From Planctomycetaceae bacterium (lineage in GTDB: Bacteria; Planctomycetota; Planctomycetia; Planctomycetales; Planctomycetaceae): a stretch of DNA of 64,000 nt. How positions within the stretch are numbered: the first letter of the stretch is position 1; the number at the start of each line of letters is the position of its first letter. Below, piece by piece: positions 59,745 to 64,000 of this stretch. Both the position numbers and the translations under genes were made by a program. Where the stretch lies: NCBI GenBank assembly GCA_028284485.1, contig JANQRQ010000039.1, forward strand, positions 1-64,000, written 5' to 3'. Under the pieces are notes generated by a model, which saw only the letters and a program-made list of their open reading frames with translations, searched no databases and was not told where the DNA came from.

Positions 59745-61346
59745 CTAATTGAGATTGAATTGCGACGCGACCCACGCAAATCCAACAGGTAGGTAGACGT
59801 AAAGCGCATAAGCGATCCCGGCCAGGATGGCCAGATAGAAAACCAGGCTGACCATTCCAAACGTGTTTTCGGTCAAACTCCGGAGCCAGCGCCAGCGCTT
59901 GCGGCGTACGATGTCCTTTTCGATATCATCATACATCTTCCGCATATCTTGCTTGCGTGCATCATGCTTGGCTTTCACCTTCTTCTTCGTGATGACTCCC
60001 GCGAACTCCGGAAATTTCCCCAATTCCAAAAATGCACCTTCGGGTGACCGTTTGGCTTTCATGGATGGATCGAGGATTTCGGTTTGCAACGCCTGCGTGA
60101 CCTGAACAGTGGTCATCTGCTTTGTCGCCGGTTTCCCCTTCTTGCCCTTGGTCTGAATGATCCAGTTGGTCGGCTTTGGCGTCGAACTTTGCGTTTCTGC
60201 CTGCCGAAAATCCTGGGTCTCATTCTGTTGGACAGAAGGCCGTTGTTTTGATCGACGTTTTCTATCAGATCCCCGAGAGGCGGGTGAGCCACCCGATTCG
60301 TCGTCGATGAAGCTCAGAGACTGATGGTCCAATTCCAGTTCTTCGAGGTCGCTGATCAACTCTTCGTAGTTTCCGTAGCGATGATCGGCTTCACACGCCA
60401 TCATTTTGTCGATCATCAAATCGAGCCGCTCAGGGATCTCTCGATTGATGCGCCGAGCAGGCGTGAATTTGCCCTTCTCCTTCGTTGTGATCAGTTCCAG
60501 CGTCGTTTCGCCCGCGAATGGCAGTTTTCCGGTCAAAAGATAATACAGGGTACAGCCTAGCGCGTAGATATCGGTCCGAAAATCGACATGCTTGGCGTTG
60601 CGGGCCTGCTCGGGCGACATATACAGCGGCGTCCCCATTCCCACGCCACTTTGAGTCATCGCTACATCTTCGTTGAGCGCCTTCGCGAGCCCAAAATCGG
60701 CAACTTTAATATGACCTCGCTTCGTCACCAGGATATTGTCCGGCTTGATATCCCGATGAACGATATCCATCTCTCGAGCATGATTCAGCGCATCGGCGCA
60801 GGTGAGTGTGACCAAAAGGGCATCACCGATGCTAATCGTCTGCAGCTTGTCCATCCAATCCTGCATGCTCATTCCATCGACATATTCGATGGCGACAAAG
60901 TTTACGCCTCGATGAGATTCAGCCGCGTAAACCTGAACGATATTCGGATGATGCAGTTTCGCCATTGCCCGAGCTTCGCGGTGAAAACGGGCCACAAATG
61001 ATTCCTGCGCGGCCAACTCTTTCGATAGCACTTTCAAGGCAACATTTCGGTCGAGACTGACTTGCTTGGCCAAGTAAACTTCGCCCATGCCCCCTTTGCC
61101 AAGCTTCTTGAGAACGCGAAAGTCGCCAAGTTGAGAACTGCCCTTCTTCGATGACGAACCGGTAGCTTGTTTTGGGGCGGCAGACGTGTCTTCGATTAGC
61201 GTTTTGTCATTCGTCTCGCCGATTACCGTTTGTTCGAGTGCCCCAGCATCGGTTGCAGCGGTCGGCGCCGGCTTTTCACGTTTGGTCTTTTCCTTGGGTT
61301 CACGATCATTGCGCGATTCGGAAGACTGAGATTCTGGTTCACTCAT
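59745..61346 (-). CDS. Ser/Thr protein kinase with C-terminal TM anchor
   Basis: 533 residues. A disordered N-terminal 70 residues is followed by a Hanks-type kinase domain (about 75-335): glycine loop LGKGGMGEVYLAK, ATP-lysine in VALKVL (K105), catalytic HRDIKPDN (D199) and DFGLAK (D217), then GTPLYMSPEQARN. A linker rich in Gln, Ser and Lys leads to a C-terminal membrane helix (VSLVFYLAILAGIAYALYVYLPVGFAWV). There is only a short tail beyond the membrane and no sensor domain. All catalytic residues are intact. Confidence 0.95.
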   Translation of the reverse strand: MSEPESQSSESRNDREPKEKTKREKPAPTAATDAGALEQTVIGETNDKTLIEDTSAAPKQATGSSSKKGSSQLGDFRVLKKLGKGGMGEVYLAKQVSLDRNVALKVLSKELAAQESFVARFHREARAMAKLHHPNIVQVYAAESHRGVNFVAIEYVDGMSMQDWMDKLQTISIGDALLVTLTCADALNHAREMDIVHRDIKPDNILVTKRGHIKVADFGLAKALNEDVAMTQSGVGMGTPLYMSPEQARNAKHVDFRTDIYALGCTLYYLLTGKLPFAGETTLELITTKEKGKFTPARRINREIPERLDLMIDKMMACEADHRYGNYEELISDLEELELDHQSLSFIDDESGGSPASRGSDRKRRSKQRPSVQQNETQDFRQAETQSSTPKPTNWIIQTKGKKGKPATKQMTTVQVTQALQTEILDPSMKAKRSPEGAFLELGKFPEFAGVITKKKVKAKHDARKQDMRKMYDDIEKDIVRRKRWRWLRSLTENTFGMVSLVFYLAILAGIAYALYVYLPVGFAWVASQFNLN

Positions 61347-61652
61347 GGCTCCGGCTCCGGCATCCTCGGGTCGGACAAATCCATTCAGTGCTGATTCAAC
61401 GACTCAGCAACAGGTTCAATTGGAACGACTAATTCTGCCTTTCACCATACCAAATCAATTCTTGCTGAACCAAGAGCATCAAATATCATTCACGAACCTT
61501 AACGAATCGATCTTCTTGTCAGTGCCGGCGAGCCAATCTCTCTATTTCTATTTGAGGATTGGTAATGGCAGAGATATGCTGGTGAAATGATCACGCAATG
61601 GCACAATCGCCGTTCTACCATAACGCCTAACGCATAAACGACGGAGCATCAG
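61347..61652. other. divergent promoter region, no gene
   Basis: 306 bp between the kinase (minus) and the isochorismatase-ThuA gene (plus). A/T-rich stretches around 61430-61570 would suit promoters, but no consensus pair is clear. No repeat or strong hairpin. Confidence 0.45.
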
Positions 61653-63284
61653 ATGAACAGATGGCGACCCGACGCAACGAGATTGTTCTGCTTTGTTCTC
61701 CTGTGTGGATTCTACGGCGCGATGGACCATTCGAGCAGCACATTCGCGGCGGACGCCAAAGAATCCTTGCAGTTGACCATTCGCAAAAAAACCGAAACGG
61801 AGCCGGGAAGCGGACGATTTCACACGTTGAAACACCCAGCAGCATGGGAGCCGCTGCAAACGGCGATCATCGTCTGTGATATGTGGGATCTGCACCACTG
61901 CCTCAACGCGACCCGTCGAGGGGCGGAGATGGGTCCGCGTATGAATCGGGTTTTGAAGACCGCGCGAGATCGAGGGGTGACCATTATTCACGCCCCCAGC
62001 AGTTGCATGGATTTTTACAAGGATCACCCCGCACGTCTCAATGCGACCAGCATTCCGCTTTCGCAGAATCTGCCCGAAGAAATCGGGGCTTGGTGTCACC
62101 AGATTCCTTCCGAAGAACAAGGCGAGTATCCGATCGATCAAAGCGACGGCGGCGAAGATGATGATCCGGCCGAGCATGCAGAATGGGCACAGAAACTCCA
62201 GGACATGGGGCGAGACCCTCGCAAACCATGGAAACGACAGACCGAGTTACTGGAAATCCGAAACGAGGACTTTATCAGCGACAGCGGTGAGGAAATCTGG
62301 AGCATCCTGGAACGCCGACGCATCGACAACGTCATTCTCCTCGGCGTGCACACAAATATGTGTGTCTTAGGGCGGCCATTTGGTTTGCGGCAAATGGCCA
62401 AAAACGGGAAAAACGTCGTCCTCATGCGAGACATGACCGACACCATGTACAACCCTGCCCGTGCACCGTACGTCAGTCACTTCACCGGGACCGACTTGAT
62501 CATCGACCATATCGAAAAATACGTATGTCCCACGATTACAAGTGACCAATTTCTGGGAGATAAACCGTTTCGATTCGAGAATGACCATCGCCCCCATTTG
62601 GTAATCATCTCGGCCGAACGCGAATACGAAACGGAACGAACTCTACCGCAATTCGCGCTACAACATCTCGGACAAGATTTTCGGGTGAGTTTCGTGTTCG
62701 GCAACGCAAACGAGCGAAATGATCTACCGGGCATCGACGTTCTGAACGATGCCAACCTGGTACTTGTCAGTGTCCGACGGCGTGTACTACCGACAGGCCA
62801 ACTGCAACTCATTCAACAATTCGTCAGCGCTGGTAAGCCTGTGATCGGCATTCGAACAGCGAGCCACGCATTTTGCCTCAGAAACGAAGATCCTCCCGAG
62901 GGATTGTTCGCTTGGCCGGAATTCGACCATGACATATTCGGGGGAAGCTATACCAATCATCACGGAAAGGGTCCACGAGTTAACTTGGAAATCGCAGAAA
63001 CGGCAGGCGATCACTCGATTCTCGACGGAATCGACACTTCTGCGTTCAATAGCGCCGGATCTTTGTACAAAGTGAGTCCACTATCGGGCAGCACAGTCCC
63101 TCTCTTGGTCGGCTCGATCCCCGATAAGTCTCCCGAACCAGTCGCATGGATCAACAAACGCCCGAACGGCGGTCGAACATTTTATACGTCGCTGGGACAT
63201 CCCGAAGATTTCGAGCAGCCCGAATTTAATAAGTTCCTGCGGAATGCTGTTTACTGGGCTGCAGAGCTTCCCGTGCCCCATTGA
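61653..63284 (+). CDS. secreted isochorismatase-like / ThuA-like fusion protein
   Basis: 543 residues, GGAG six bases before the ATG. A signal peptide ends near SSTFAADA. Residues 45-300 form a cysteine-hydrolase (isochorismatase/nicotinamidase) domain: IIVCDMWD with the catalytic Asp and VILLGVHTNMCVLGRPFGLRQM with the nucleophilic Cys. Residues 310-540 resemble ThuA (trehalose utilisation) or GATase-like proteins: LVIISAEREYETERTLPQFA, FVSAGKPVIGIRTASHAFC, SYTNHHGKGPRV and VAWINKRPNGGRTFYTSLGHPEDF. Exported two-enzyme fusions of this kind occur in planctomycetes, but the substrate is not known. Single gene. Confidence 0.85.
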   Translation: MNRWRPDATRLFCFVLLCGFYGAMDHSSSTFAADAKESLQLTIRKKTETEPGSGRFHTLKHPAAWEPLQTAIIVCDMWDLHHCLNATRRGAEMGPRMNRVLKTARDRGVTIIHAPSSCMDFYKDHPARLNATSIPLSQNLPEEIGAWCHQIPSEEQGEYPIDQSDGGEDDDPAEHAEWAQKLQDMGRDPRKPWKRQTELLEIRNEDFISDSGEEIWSILERRRIDNVILLGVHTNMCVLGRPFGLRQMAKNGKNVVLMRDMTDTMYNPARAPYVSHFTGTDLIIDHIEKYVCPTITSDQFLGDKPFRFENDHRPHLVIISAEREYETERTLPQFALQHLGQDFRVSFVFGNANERNDLPGIDVLNDANLVLVSVRRRVLPTGQLQLIQQFVSAGKPVIGIRTASHAFCLRNEDPPEGLFAWPEFDHDIFGGSYTNHHGKGPRVNLEIAETAGDHSILDGIDTSAFNSAGSLYKVSPLSGSTVPLLVGSIPDKSPEPVAWINKRPNGGRTFYTSLGHPEDFEQPEFNKFLRNAVYWAAELPVPH

Positions 63285-63345
63285 GTGCCAAGAATTCGTT
63301 CGGACTCTTCAGATAATGCGGTGCCAACCATCGACTGGCTTGTCG

Positions 63346-64000
63346 TCAAACAGATGATGGGTCGCGCGAATTCAGAACGTCTTGGTACGTTTCGCGAATC
63401 CGGCGGGTCATCGTCTGGTGCCGAAATTGGTCAGTGAATCTCTCCCGGCCGGTCGAGCCGAAGCGCTTCCGCATTTCGGCGTCGCCGGCCAGCTCGCACA
63501 GCGCGTTTGACAGATCCGCGACCGAGCGAGGCGGCAACAAGAACCCCGTCTCACCAGGTATCACGACTTCCCGGGCGCCATCTACGTCGTAGCTGACGAC
63601 CGGCTTTCCGGCAATTAACCCCTGTGGCAAAACTCTCGCCAACCCCTCCCACAGGCTGGCATGCACGACGATATCCATCGCATGGATCAGCTCGGGAATA
63701 CGCTCCGGTGGGACTAAACCAACGAATACAAAATGTTCCGAAAGACCGGCGGCAGCGATTCGTTGTTCGAACTCTTCACGTCGCGACCCGTCGCCGACGA
63801 ACAGAAATTTTACGTGCGGAAACTTTTCGATGACGTCACCGGCAGCCTCAATGACGTATTCATGCCCCTTGAGATCAAACAGCCGCGCGACCTTGCCGAT
63901 GACAATCGTTTCGTCACCGATTCCCAATTGTCGGCGGACTTCTTCGCGTGAAACGGGTGGCGATAGGAACGGCTCAACATCCATACCGCTGTAAATCGTG
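63346..64000 (-). CDS. GT4-type glycosyltransferase (C-terminal part)
   Basis: The frame runs through the window's end, and the last bases code for TIYSGMDVEPFL, so the apparent first Met is internal. About 218 residues are visible, the nucleotide-sugar-binding half of a GT-B enzyme: VIGKVARLFDLKGHEYVIEAAGDV, FLFVGDGSRREEFEQRI, HFVFVGLVPPERIPELI and the retaining motif ASLWEGLARVLPQGLIAGKPVVSYDVDGAREVV. The substrate is unknown. It is not close kin of the GT4 at 57062. Confidence 0.93.
   Translation of the reverse strand, partial: TIYSGMDVEPFLSPPVSREEVRRQLGIGDETIVIGKVARLFDLKGHEYVIEAAGDVIEKFPHVKFLFVGDGSRREEFEQRIAAAGLSEHFVFVGLVPPERIPELIHAMDIVVHASLWEGLARVLPQGLIAGKPVVSYDVDGAREVVIPGETGFLLPPRSVADLSNALCELAGDAEMRKRFGSTGRERFTDQFRHQTMTRRIRETYQDVLNSRDPSSV

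Noticed and set aside
1-64000. tRNA, rRNA, CRISPR array, prophage, integrase or insertion sequence
   Set aside because: No T-loop GTTCGAxTC pattern in a tRNA-like setting, no regularly spaced repeats, no transposase or integrase reading frame was seen. The 84-bp repeats are too few and too far apart for CRISPR.

Overview
The window reads as chromosomal DNA of a member of the Planctomycetota. The evidence is the mix of families: DUF1501 beside a DUF1549/DUF1553 cytochrome-like protein, a DUF1559 pseudopilin-like protein, LL-diaminopimelate aminotransferase, many secreted hypothetical proteins, a membrane-anchored Ser/Thr kinase, and several TIM-barrel sugar isomerase, amidohydrolase and Gfo/Idh/MocA enzymes. 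Base composition looks mid-50s % G+C and even throughout. There is no prophage, integrase, transposase, CRISPR array, rRNA or recognisable tRNA. Genus cannot be fixed by eye.

Layout. 1-10.3 kb: the end of a TIGR03545-like protein, a Tat-exported sugar isomerase-like protein, an APH-type kinase, truD, a KaiC/RecA-like ATPase, and a minus-strand uptake/catabolic operon (DUF997-like small subunit, SSS symporter, amidohydrolase, D-threonine-aldolase-like enzyme). 10.5-15.9 kb: proC with a clear promoter and upstream palindrome, an HD-PAS-GGDEF protein and a Wza-like export lipoprotein. 15.9-26.1 kb: nine consecutive minus-strand genes. They begin with an ECF sigma factor, a one-TM anti-sigma candidate and a small helical periplasmic protein (CnrH/Y/X-like order), and continue into two thioredoxin-fold-like paralogues without a CxxC, a cytochrome-like DUF1549/1553 protein, DUF1501, a secreted propeller-like protein and a WD40 protein. 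26.4-32.4 kb: a GNAT gene and a plus-strand set with a SelA-like PLP enzyme, a Tat-exported amidohydrolase, an oxidoreductase and an ALDH7-type dehydrogenase.

32.4-40.2 kb: a minus-strand operon with a coiled-coil membrane protein, a MoxR ATPase, a periplasmic GATase-like membrane protein and an ABC exporter pair. 40.3-48.8 kb: an MFS carrier, a membrane-tethered MutS-like ATPase, dapL, a polytopic membrane protein, a double zinc-ribbon protein and an SPFH-GYF protein. 49.4-61.3 kb: a lipoprotein, a DUF1559 protein, an Arg/Glu-rich coiled-coil protein, a gluzincin peptidase, an nfeD-floA-hypothetical set, a GT4 glycosyltransferase, cinA and a Ser/Thr kinase. 61.6-64 kb: an isochorismatase-ThuA fusion and the end of another glycosyltransferase.

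The most notable non-coding signal is an 84-bp structured repeat present three times (about 2.5, 52.5 and 59.7 kb). All three copies align without gaps, and several paired positions are preserved by G-C to G-T changes. The strongest candidates for an undescribed system are this repeat family, the ECF-headed nine-gene block and the MoxR/ABC/coiled-coil membrane operon.
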